From assembly GCA_949825025.1 (NCBI GenBank), contig OX463778.1, forward strand, positions 186,001-250,000: a DNA stretch of 64,000 nucleotides. The letters run 5' to 3'. This document shows, one piece after another, positions 1-34,200 of this stretch. Each line of letters opens with the position of its first letter. The stretch's first letter is position 1. The notes beneath the pieces were generated by a model, which was not told the DNA's origin, searched no databases, and saw only the letters and a program-made list of their open reading frames with translations. This DNA is from Siphlonurus alternatus. Its lineage: Eukaryota; Arthropoda; Insecta; Ephemeroptera; Siphlonuridae. The translations under genes were made by a program, and so were the position numbers.

Positions 1-2
1 GA

Positions 3-287
3 CGTTTCAGGCGGCTGAAACAATTGGAAATGACAAAGGCGGAACTTGTTCCAGTTGTTATAATGGCTTGCTGTATACTTCATAATGTGTGTCTCCTGCA
101 AGATGATTGGGATTGGATTGCCCATCACGATGCTTCTTCCGACTCTGATCCCCAGTCGGACCATGAAGAAGAGAGACTTGCGGACATTAGAAATCCCCGG
201 CGGCAAAAGAGGGCAAGTGTTGCGAAACGGAATACACTTGCCAGCCTCATCACTCCTGCTCCCCGCATACAAATGATACGGTTATAG
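3..287 (+). CDS. PIF/Harbinger transposase, C-terminal end (partial)
   Basis: The reading frame is open from the window edge and ends at TAG 285-287. It carries the C-terminal signature of PIF/Harbinger (HARBI1-like) DDE nucleases: an RFRRLK-type segment, then ACCILHNVCLLQDD, then an acidic tail and a basic C-terminus. The catalytic aspartates lie upstream of the window, so activity cannot be judged. In the family this enzyme cuts and joins transposon ends at TWA targets and works with a Myb/SANT-like partner. Such a partner gene lies at 31.3-34.8 kb but is far away and need not belong to the same element. The family call is from memory of the motif. Confidence 0.75.
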   Translation, partial: RFRRLKQLEMTKAELVPVVIMACCILHNVCLLQDDWDWIAHHDASSDSDPQSDHEEERLADIRNPRRQKRASVAKRNTLASLITPAPRIQMIRL

Positions 288-498
288 ATGAATAATTATT
301 GGTGGTTGATCATATATTAATTATGCATGGGTTTTATACCTTTTTCATACCACCGTTTGGGTTATGTATTCATATATATATTTTTTTATTATGTATTTAT
401 TTATTTTTGTACTTAAGTCATCTCTTGTTTTTTTTTTTTTTTTTTTTTTTTCATGTCTTTCCCCCCATTCTTTTGTATTACTTAATCCAATAAACAAA

Positions 499-544
<46 letters not shown>

Positions 545-656
545 ACACTTCTAAAAAGACTGAGAAGGAGGGGGGGGGGCACAATATGATCTTGTTGCGA
601 TAATTAGCTGTTAGCTATTTCTTGAAGCAAAATTATGAGCTTTATTTTTTATCTAA
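288..656. other. 3' flank of Harbinger gene, low complexity
   Basis: AT-rich DNA downstream of the transposase stop. It contains a long T run near 427-451, a candidate poly(A) signal AATAAA at 489-494, and an (ATT)n microsatellite at about 501-541. No coding signal is visible. Confidence 0.6.
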
Positions 657-660
657 TTAA

Positions 661-983
661 GGGTAAGGTAACGCCACCAATGTTAAAAAAAATCCCTCTC
701 ACAAAAATTCTGAAAAAAATTTAAAATGTTCTCCTCTACACCCCCTATCAGTAGCTAAAATATCAGGTATACAAATACGATCTAGTTTTTGAGTTATGAA
801 TTTTTAAAGTTGACTAATTTAACATGGGATTTTCATTTCTCCATGTTAAAGTAGTCAACTTTAAAAATTTATAACTCAAAAACTAGATCGTATTTGTATA
901 CCTGATATTTTAGCTACTTTAAATTTTTTTTCAGAATTTTTGTGAGAGGGATTTTTTTTAACATTGGTGGCGTTACCTTACCC
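661..983. mobile_element. 323-bp MITE with long inverted repeats, TTAA target duplication
   Basis: The element begins GGGTAAGGTAACGCCACC and ends with the reverse complement. The arms are nearly the full half-length of the element, so it folds back almost completely. It is flanked by TTAA at 657-660 and 984-987. It has no coding capacity. Related arms occur at 49.3-49.7, 55.98-56.17 and 62.55-62.74 kb. TTAA duplication is typical of piggyBac-type and a few other superfamilies; assignment is an inference. Confidence 0.85.
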
Positions 984-987
984 TTAA

Positions 988-1952
988 AATAATAAGAAAA
1001 TAATAAACTTTATAGCTTAAATAAAAAATAAGAGATTACAATAAAGTCAATTACATGTGTACTCTGTACAATCACAATTGTATATTATACGTTTAAATTT
1101 TTTATTTATAATTGTTACAAACTTTAAAAATTATACATATTTCTTAGAGTTGCGCGAAGAATTAAAGATGATAAGATGGTAAAAACAATAACTTTGATTG
1201 CTTTCCTGAAAAGCACCCTGCCATCTGATGTCTATATTTGAATGGTAATTAAGTAGAGAGATATAAAAAAAAAAAAAATTGAGATAATCGTTTTAAAATA
1301 TTTTTTTCTACATTGTCAGTATAATGTTGAATTTATTAGGCATATTTTGACAGTGGAACAGTTATAATTTTAACCTACAACGGGACATCATTGGCCAACA
1401 AAAGATTATAAGGGGTAATATTCTGTAATTTACATGTCACCGCAATCATCATGCCTTGTTGTACCGTACCAATTGGGGCGTTAAATTTGTCTCGTTTCCA
1501 TCATACCGGCAACAATATTTATTGAGTTTGTGGAGTGGAGTGAAGGCCATTCAATGGTTTCTCTTTTTTTCATTCAGGCTTTGATGTATGCTAAACATCT
1601 TTCATGATGTCACCCATATGACGTACGTACCTGTATATTATATAAACAAATGTAAGGCCTCCATCGATACAAAATGTCCCAGCACTCTCCTGAGATACAA
1701 CTCAACCAATGATAGTAATTTATATTTAAAAAAAAATGGAGATATTTAGCATATATATAAAGGTATATTTACTTAACATATTTTATTAACTTTTATTATA
1801 TAATTAACAATAATAACAACAAAACAAAAAGCATTTAAAAAAAAAACATATAGTACATTAATTGTATTTGAAATATTTCTTGTGAAGCTTGTCTGTGAAT
1901 GAATGTTCCCGTCACCTCACAGTCTGCTGACCACCTCTGGTTTCAAGGTCAA
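988..1952. other. AT-rich DNA, no feature seen
   Basis: No coding exon, RNA gene or clear repeat structure was recognised. Short A/T runs only. Confidence 0.5.
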
Positions 1953-2108
1953 TTACTTGACCTCCGCAGAAGCAGCTGGGGGTTGCAGCTGCCCATTGTT
2001 GAGAGGGTGCTCTGCAGGTGAGAGAGGCGGAGCGACGACAACTGTGGGGGTGACTGGGGTGCTTGGTGTCGCAGAGCCTATCTCTGGCCGCTGTGGAGAT
2101 AGCAGCTC
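1953..2108 (-). CDS. Orphan terminal coding-like exon, Pro/Ser/Thr-rich
   Basis: A GC-richer island in AT-rich DNA. On the minus strand it is preceded by a good splice acceptor (TTTCAG ending at 2109) and reads open for 51 codons to TAA at 1953-1955. The peptide is rich in Pro, Ser, Thr and Val, with runs such as TPSTPVTPTVVVAPPLSP. No domain is recognised. The acceptor is phase 0. No upstream exon of a separate gene was found between here and the aminopeptidase stop at 5790. It could be the last exon of an unknown gene, or an alternative last exon of the aminopeptidase, whose penultimate exon also ends in phase 0. Both are inferences. Confidence 0.4.
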   Translation of the reverse strand, partial: ELLSPQRPEIGSATPSTPVTPTVVVAPPLSPAEHPLNNGQLQPPAASAEVK

Positions 2109-3265
2109 CTGAAATGAATATGAAATATGAATATGAAATAAAATAAATATTTTTTGTTCGTTCTAAGAGATAACTTTCTGTTAATCAAAATTAACTACAG
2201 GTTGACAACTATGATCTTTAATTATAATTATATCGGGGCAGCAAATTTATAAACTCTGCGTTGCTTACATAACAATGTTGTTTTGCTCACATCAAAGAGG
2301 GACCCATGCAGTTTTGGGATTTTTTCTCTTTAAACTTTAAATCTATATCTCACACATGACTAATAATTTATAGAATAAGGCACTATAAAAATGGGTTGCA
2401 CATACGTATATATAGTATATCAAGAACTTATTATCAGAATCACCAGTTTAATTTTAAACACTATAATTTTTTTATTTATAATTTTTATAATTTACAAAAT
2501 AGCTACAATTAAATTTATATAAAATAAAACTATACATTAGTAGATTTGATAAAGATCATGCAGCCAATAAAAAATTTATTTATAGGTTTATACAAATATT
2601 GTAGCGTGAATTAATTAAGTTAAAAAAAAAATCAAGGACTTAATTAAATTGGTGCATTAAAGTGGTCCAACAACATATGTGCAAATCCAAACTGTCTTTC
2701 CCCATTTTTAAAAGGTTATATTTATTGCATGAAAAAATTAAAAACCTTAAAGCAAATGATACACTGACAGTTTAGAACTAGTAGACTTGCAGTTTCAAAG
2801 TCTCTGCTCTATCCATTAAGACGAAGTCTCTAAAGTCGTTCATAATTTTTACTAAACAGTTCTCAATATCAACCTACAATCACAGTGGTGTGTGGTCAAG
2901 TAGGACAACTCAAATGTTCACCTTTATGCACCCAGCAAAATGAAAAGCACCTTTTGTCAGCAGTTCCTTCATGTTCCTCATTTATGTGGTGAACATTGCA
3001 GGTGCTAACTTCACTATAATACACACAACTTATGATCATGTAAAATAAAAATGTCCAGTCCGGTTATACTTTAACATGTCCAGACCAGACATTTTCATTT
3101 GAACAAAGTGTACTACACTATACCATAAATGAAGGTACAGTAAAATTTTTTAATTAATTTATTCATGAAAAAATCATAATTAATAAATGATAATATTTAC
3201 TTTTAAAAAATAAGAAGATATAGGAGCAAGATTTATAGAAAAATATTTTTTTCCATTATTATACG
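2109..3265. other. AT-rich DNA, no gene seen
   Basis: No coding signal was recognised. A weak tRNA-like stretch on the minus strand near 2760-2839 is discussed among the rejected items. Confidence 0.45.
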
Positions 3266-3409
3266 TTTGAGCTTTTAGCCGTCTTTGACACAGCTAGCAA
3301 GAAGAAAAAATTAAAACGAATAATGATAAATATATAAAAAAAAATCCCATCAATTTTTTTTTTTTTAATTTCTCTTTTTTTTTGTGTCAATGACGGCTAA
3401 AAGCTCAAA
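3266..3409. mobile_element. ~144-bp MITE
   Basis: Inverted ends: TTTGAGCTTTTAGCCGTC at the left and its reverse complement GACGGCTAAAAGCTCAAA at the right, enclosing A/T-rich filler. No coding capacity. The target duplication was not resolved. Confidence 0.7.
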
Positions 3410-3486
3410 TTATCTCCCTTCCCAGCAAACTATTTTCTCTATCATATATATATTTTTTCCAGGTATTGACAGTAAAATGTGTACTT

Positions 3487-3750
3487 ATACTGGTCTAAAC
3501 AATCGGACGATCCAATTTTTTTAAATTAATTTATTTGTTTAGGTCTCCATGGTAAAGCCCTATACTGAAAATTTAAAAAATTAATTTAGAAAAATTGGAT
3601 CGTCCGATTGTTTTGAAATTTGTTCTACATTTTTTTTGGTGCCAAGAACTGTCTCTAAAAAAAATTCAGAATTATTATGAGGTTGCTAAGGTTTAAATGT
3701 TAATCAAATGGGACCATACAAACAATCGATTGTTCGTGTTATCTTACCCC
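3487..3750. mobile_element. Foldback element, one arm plus part of the other
   Basis: Contains the inverted segment AATCGGACGATCCAAT / ATTGGATCGTCCGATT around a centre near 3560, and ends at the right with CGTGTTATCTTACCCC. The left arm is truncated. The same sequence recurs in the opposite orientation at 56580-56806 and 63149-63375. Confidence 0.65.
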
Positions 3751-4773
3751 TAAAAATAAAATATTCTATTCAGCAATTATTACTAGCTCTATAGTATTAA
3801 ATTTAGCACAATACATAGATAAAGGGAGTAAATTTAATTACTGCATCAAAATATAGTTAGCTTTGTAAACAAATAAAATAAACATTATATATATATATAT
3901 ATATATATATGATTTTTTATGTACGTAGCATTTCAAATCATTGTTTAACGGCAAACTTTCATTTTCTGGAATATGATTATATAGTAAAATCTTTTGTTAT
4001 TACGTATAATAGTCAACAGACCTAAAAACTTAGGTTAACCTTATATCAACTTTTTCCTATACCTGCAATCCTAATTACTTTTTACGGGACCACGGACCCA
4101 TTTATTCAGAATCAAATTTTACCCAAAAACAAGTTGATGTGTAATATGATGCAATATCAAGTTTTTACTGTATGGAGGGGATTGCGCTGATGTCATGCGA
4201 GGAGGGCCAGAATGCACGGACTAGCATATAAACAAAGTGTGCAATAATTTTTTACTTAACTTAATGAAATAAATCAAGCTTAAATACTTCAATAATACTT
4301 TAACAGTACACGATAGAACTCATAAAAATAAATCTCACCGCCAAAAAACTGTTAAAATAATAAGTATTTTTATAATTTTTTTTCGTCATTTTGCCTATGC
4401 TCACTGTATAATCTGGCCTGCCAAAACTTTCTCTTTTCCCTCCCTCTTGCGCACCCTTCGCAATGTGTTTGTATAGGGAAACCCCTCTCCCGCCTCACGT
4501 AAACAGAAATCAGCTCTATATATTTTTTTTTCCATTAAATTATAAAACAGAGTCTTGACTTTTTTTAATCATCATTATAATGATTATAATTATTATTATA
4601 TAAAAATTGCATTTCTCTGCAATTTTTACTAAACAGCTCAGTTAATTATTTTTATTTCCTCTATAGCTAGATTATAACTAACTTGTAAGTCTACTTGTGA
4701 GTAGGTGTGACTCAATATTTAGAAAATTACATTTTCCAAATATGTTTTATACTGTGTGTATATATTATATATA

Positions 4774-4830
<57 letters not shown>

Positions 4831-5789
4831 TTGCACAAGACATTGATGTGCTTTTAAAACACAAATAAAAAAATATCTCGAATATAATTTTTTAATTTAT
4901 TCCAATATGTGTAGTACAACAAAATAATACAAACCAATAAAAATATTTAGCAAGAACATGTTTTTGTAAAATTCATTTGTTTTATAAAACAGAAATGATT
5001 TAAATCAAAATTTTATTGTGTATATACAATTGCAACCCGGCTTTACATAATTAAATTATTTTAGGTACAGGAATGAACAAAAATTTGCTTAAAATCTAGA
5101 TTACACAATATATTTCAACAGAAGAAAAACAAAATCAAATCATTTTAATTATTGATATTTTTTTTATATTTACTGTGTATATAATTATGCAGCACCTACT
5201 TATATAGTTTTAAAAAATTAATATCAATTATCAGAGCATATATTACAAAGCCACCACAAATAAATCAGTCTAAAAACAATTACCATAACAGTGCAATGAT
5301 TTATGACACCTTTAATATTTCGTGCCTTGCACTGTCAAAAATCTTATAATGTTAAATCCAGTATAATTCAATTTTGGATTAACATTACTTGAAAGCCAGC
5401 ACAAAAATATTTAACTGAGAATATAAAGTTTTTTAGATAAGATTTAATTTACCTCTTCCTGTATATAATATGTATCATGAATGTAGTATAATATCATGAA
5501 TATGAATCATAATCATGAAAATAGAGGCTTCAAGTGTTCCCTAATGTATTTTTTTCTCCATCAAAAGCCATCAGTATGTAATTTTTTTTCCAGAAACCAT
5601 TTCAACTATAATTTTGAAAAAAAAAAAAAAAATCCTACCTCACCACTTTAGAATATTCTAATGTTAAATCAAGCCATTATTTTCATCTAAAAACTCTCAC
5701 TTTGGGAAGCTAGAACATCAGAGTTGACTTGAAGCCTCTAAATTTCCTTCTCAGCAAATGTTGCGACAGTTAATCTGCAGTCAGACAGT
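3751..5789. other. AT-rich DNA downstream of the aminopeptidase
   Basis: Probably includes the 3' UTR of the minus-strand aminopeptidase next to 5790. Holds (TA)n microsatellites at about 3886-3911 and 4765-4830. No exon was recognised. Confidence 0.5.
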
Positions 5790-28658
<22,869 letters not shown>

Positions 28659-29226
28659 CTGGAACCAAGCAGAGGTTAGTTAGTAGAGGAGAAATGTTTG
28701 AAGTTTTAAGAGAAAAATTATATTTACTCAAAATTAATAAAATGCTAGAGAACAAAAAAATAAAATATATGCAATATTAACTGATTATTTATTTTGTCAA
28801 ACAATTAACTGACCAAAATAACTGATATTGTATTTCGGAGAAATAACATACTATTACTCGATCACACATATTATGCTTCCTGAAACAATTAAATTTTTGT
28901 ACCTATATTATATGAGTGGCATATATTAAAACTCCTGATAATTAAGTGATAGCAAATTAATTAATAACTCAAACTTAAACCTAAAATTTTATAGCCACAG
29001 ACCCAACAAAAAAATGAAAAAAATTAAACTATAATTTTTAATTCTACTTGCCTGTTCAGAATTATTTCTTCAAATTTATTATTGTATACTAGCTCCTCAT
29101 ATGATAGAACTATATCGATGGTGTTCCGTCAAAAACGACTAACTCATTTTATAGCGTCCTCTCAAAAACGACTAACTCGTTTTATCGCTGGCAAAGATGG
29201 TCGGTTTTGCACTATGGGTTTCCAGG

Positions 29227-29277
<51 letters not shown>

Positions 29278-31282
29278 AATATGACTCATCATTTTTAAAT
29301 TAATGGCAACATATAAGAATGCATGTGTAAGTCAATATAACACAAACATGTTTGTTCAAAAGTTTTATTGTTTTATTACAAACCTTACAAAATTTTTATT
29401 GTCCTGAGAAGACAATAATAATATAATAATAACATGTTAGTATACAGATATGTTAATATTAAATTTCACAAATATAAATAGCACAAAATATTTTATAAAA
29501 AACACAATACAGTTTGATACACTGAATTTTTGGGTTTATAGCAATAAGTAAATTCAATAAATACATCTATAATAACCAGCTTAAACCAGCAGCCTTGTCA
29601 CTACAAATGAGACTAATTTTACATTGTTTCAACATCATACTGCACAGATGAACATTTTACTTGATAAAAGCATAAAAAAAAATGGTTTAATTATTATAAA
29701 TCACATTCAAAGAGGAACAACAAGTTTAGCAGTGCAGTATGTTTTTTTATATAAAATATTTTTTTATAAAATTTATGACAATTAAAATATTTTTATATAC
29801 TCGATCGTCTAACTCCTCTGATGTGCACAATCATATTTAGCCTACATTACATCAGAGTCTTAAAATACACTATAATTTAATTTATTTAACTTAAAAGACA
29901 AAAGTTGATTATTTGTATAAAATTTTATTTTGATTTTTTTGCAGAACCAGATAAATTTTATTATTAAGTTGACGTTGCGGTTGCTATCAAAACTTAGCTT
30001 GAATGCCTGGTGCGACAAAACTGCCTGCATAATTTTAATATAAAAATTTTTAATGGTGATTTTAGGATTCAAGTTTCTAATTTTCAATTATATTTTTGTA
30101 AAACTTTAATGAATATTCTACTCAGAAGTAGAAGTTGTAAATATATATAATATATCTATGTTAGCACCCAAAACACACAAAAAAAAAGAGATGAATTTTT
30201 AAGCTTTTAAAATATAATATTTTTTTGTGGCAACAAGTTTCTTTAAAATACTGAACTAAATATCAGAATGATTCAGTTTAAAAGTATAGCTGAAAATTGG
30301 GTAGCAATTTTAAGAGAAATACATATAATACTGATTTGCTATATAAGCTAGGAGAGGATACTTGCTGCCACTTTAATATATAGATCTATTGTTCATGAAT
30401 GGATCAAAGAAAAATTAGTTAATGTAAAGTATATTCATTTTTAAAGGAAAAACATTTAAAAATGGAATAATAGTATAAGGGGCAAAAGATCAGTCACTCT
30501 TAAAATGCCCAAAATTTAGTCAGTATTCCATTACAAACTTCAGTCTTTTTCTATGATCCATATCTGAAAGGAACAAGTACAAACCTGGTTAACCTGAGTA
30601 CTTTTTGCTTAATGTACATTTAGCACACAAATTTATCATTAAAAAAAATCATAATAAGTCATTATTATTAAATAATAATTAACGTAACATAACATGAAGG
30701 TAACATGGATGCGCATAATTTTTTAATATTTCTGCCTACTTTACATCCAAGTTAAGGTGTTTATTATAATAAGTGAGTAGTTGCTTTATAAGTAGCAAAA
30801 TACTGTTTACTGGCAATGAGTATTGGTTCAGTTGCCAACGCAAGATCACTCTAAAATAGTGTTAAATCTATCCTTTTTGACACTAAAATGTATGTAAGGT
30901 AAATAATGTGCATTGTGCAAAAAATGAAATGATAATCTAAATGCAGGGGATAATTCAAGTACAAATTTGGACTGGGGGACCATAATATAATATTAAAAAA
31001 AGATATGCAAGCAAAAAATTTAAAATGAAAAGTAAAACATGAAGCACGTATAAAAATAAAAATTTAGAAAGCAAGCTTGCATTTAATGTATGTAACATCA
31101 GCTCAAAAAAATTTTTTTTGTGACTTCTTAAGATTTAATTTTAAAGGAGTGGAACAGCTTCAGCTTTTATATTTGTTTTATATAGAAAATCAAAGTTAAA
31201 AATTATCAAGGTACCAAAAAATGCTAAAAAGTTTAAGTTGTTTCCCTACTTTAAATTTTCCAATACAACAAATTTCTATTTT
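28659..31282. other. Region between LAP exons and Myb/SANT gene
   Basis: AT-rich. The missing first LAP exon should lie here or beyond, but none was recognised. Contains (TA)n at about 29226-29270 and a short repeated motif at about 29125-29185. Confidence 0.4.
29125..29185. repeat. Tandem ~30-36-bp motif, partly palindromic
   Basis: TCAAAAACGACTAACTCATT and TCAAAAACGACTAACTCGTT lie in tandem; each contains AAAACGA / TCGTTTT-like inverted halves. Confidence 0.6.
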
Positions 31283-34200
31283 TTAGGTGGGCCCTTTCAG
31301 TTGGGAAGCCAACTGCTTGAGGATTTCAAGCATGGCGAGCTTGATCTCACGGTCTTCCCTCTGGCGTTCTCGACGCTCCTCTTTTTCTTCATCATTTTCA
31401 CTTTGCTTCTTCTTCTTTTTAGCAGATGGAGGAGTGTCAGCCATCTTGGCTCCTTGGACCTCCAGCCCTGCACATGATGAGTTGCAAGTTGCGGGTGGGT
31501 CAACCTCCGGTTTCCCTCCGAGAACTCCCTCCATATACTGCAACATATTGAAATTCATCATAAAATATAAAATAAAAACATATTTAAAATATTAAGTAAA
31601 AAATTTGAAAAACAATATAATGGACAACATACATGAAAAATTTTTATTGCAGAAATGAATAGAGGGTACCAAATTATGCTACTCTGAATTTTTTCAGATT
31701 TTTTTGAGACCCAGAATCAAACTCGTCTTGATTTTGCTACGGAGTTCCGTAGAACGTGCCGCAGAAGATCGCGTAATTTTGAAAGTATTATAGAGTATAG
31801 AGTGTATAGACCTATTTTTTTTTGTTTTTGCAGAAATGTATAGAAGTTGCAAAGTTATGCCACCCTGATTTTTTTCAGATTTTTTACGGTCCTGGAAATA
31901 TTTTTAAAAAATCATTGAAAGTCCTTTTTGTGACGTCATGTGGTGGCAAGTCCTTTTCTTAAGGGGAGAGTCGCCTCGTGACATCACAAAAAGTCAATTT
32001 TTGAAAATATTTCTTCAATTTAAAAATTTCATAGGGTGGAAAAATAAGTAAAACTGTCTTTTTTGCTTACTGTATTCATATTTGCAAATAAGAATCATGC
32101 AAATGTGTCATGAGACTTCTGACTTTTGAATGATTTCTTTGAATACAAGATTTCTTACTGTAGTAAAATGGAATACTGTACATATCTAGCATCAACTTAA
32201 ATGTCATAAGATAAGATAAAAGTACAGTACAGGAGATTTATGTACTTCTCATTTTTGGAGATTTGAAAGCCATTAGTAAATTATTTCATTTCTTTTCTTA
32301 CTTACTTAAATTGCAATACTTAATTACTAATTTTAAATTACTCCCTAATTACAGTTTGCTTTATTACTACAGTACTTAAATTAAACTAAATTTTAATCCT
32401 TATTATTTGATGACTTGAAAATAATGATTTTGGTTTTATCGTCCATTGTGCTATTTTTTTTTTTTTTTTCTAAGAAATCTTTAAATTCTAAGAGATTATT
32501 CTAGCCTTAAAAATTATGACATTAAATTGTAAACGTAATAAGGATAAGCTTTAAAATACAAATGTTTTTGGTACAATTTGTTTCAATGGTTCAAATGTGT
32601 GTTGTGATTTATGTGACTGAAACTTGTAAAAGAAAAAAAAAAAGCTTTATTAATGGCCGTAAGTTGCAGCCATAATCGGAGAATTATCCGAGAAATTTAA
32701 TGTTAACTAGTAAATAATCCACGGATAATCCTCAGATTATTCTCGGATAGGTGGCTGCAACTTACGACCATTAGTAAACTTTTTGTGATTATAGATAATG
32801 TACACTCTTCGTCTTTTATAGCAATAATTTTTTTCAATGTAGTATGTTGTCCATTAAAAAATAAATACATAACTCACATAATTAACGTAATAAAAAATAA
32901 TAAACAGTATCATTGGTTTTAAAATTACACCATTACAGTTAAATAAATTTCATATTTTAAATTATTATGTCATTTGATCTCATCATCATTACTAAACGTC
33001 TTATACTCGCAATTGTTGTATCAAACTATGCATTTTTTATGATGTCTGTCCGATGAGAACCTTATTTTCACTTTTACTTGGTTTCTCCCGCCCCCGAAGC
33101 ACAGAAGATGATATGGCATTGTTGGTGCTAACTAGCCATCAATAATTATCCTGTGTTATTCCCTTTATAGGACAGAAATTACAAGCAATACTTAATTTGT
33201 TTAGAAACAATGCTCAGAAGACTTTGATTAAAAGAGAAAAAGTATAGAGACAATAACGTTTACTGTACTTACATCCAAAAACGCCCAGTCTCTACGGCCG
33301 TTGCCTGAGATCTTGTTATGGTCCTTGACGTTCTTGTAGTTCAGCTTTAAAGCTTTCCATTTAGAATCGCACTGCTCACCACTGACTGGGAATCCACCTG
33401 CTTTCATCACTTTAGAAATCTTCTCAAAGACCTGTAACAAAGTACAAAAGAAAATAAATAAATGTATCACAAAATATTTACCCAATTGCATAGACAAGGT
33501 CTAAAGGTGCTTTCACATATTCGAAAATCGCTACGGAGTTCCGTAGCAATGCCGTAAGCCTTTCACATATTCTTGTTCGTCTGCGGCAGCTGTGGCGGAA
33601 AATCATGTGAATGCCGCAGCAAAATTAACTCATCTTGATTTTGCTACGGAGTTCCGTAGAACGTTCCGCAGAAGATTGCGAGGTGCTACGGAGCGCCGCA
33701 GCAAAATCAACACATTTGCTACGGAGTGTTTCCGTAGCGATTTTCGAATATGTGAAAGCACCTTAACTTTAATTCAGGCTTACCTTTGTTAATTTTGATT
33801 GTTGCAACAATCAAAATTAACAAAGGTAAGCCTGAATTAAAGTTAGACCTTAATTGTCTTTGGATACTGTACGTACAGTATACTGTACATACAGTATAAT
33901 ATTTGAAAAAATAATCATGTCTGTAATAAGGTATTTTTTCACCTTTTTCTTCATTTTGGTTTGAAGATCTTCATAGTTGTTGTTAACGGAGTCAATAAGG
34001 CTAATCGTAGCTGCATGTCCCCATGTGTACCGATCCTCCTGACCAACCTGCACATCACTTGCTGGCAAAAGTAAATCTGACTCAACAACGACTGGCTGAC
34101 GAACAACAGCAGTTCCAGAAGTTGATGGTCCATCGAATGCAGGAAACTTCTGGGGCTCACGGTCATTGGTCTGACTCATCCCTCCAATCGGTCTTGCTGT

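Noticed and set aside
2760..2839. tRNA-like stretch on the minus strand (TTAATGGATAGAGCAGAGAC ... AGTTCTAAAC)
   Set aside because: The A-box-like part is suggestive, but the T-arm/B-box is degenerate, the anticodon loop is the wrong size and no acceptor stem closes. At most a tRNA-derived SINE relic.
30537..30600. Possible first LAP exon (acceptor-like TTTCAG with a following ATG on the minus strand)
   Set aside because: The short peptide does not resemble the LAP3 N-terminus and no downstream donor fits.
31287..31595. Plus-strand frame opposite the last exon of the Myb/SANT gene
   Set aside because: Antisense of the coiled-coil exon, giving a Ser/Phe-rich artefact.
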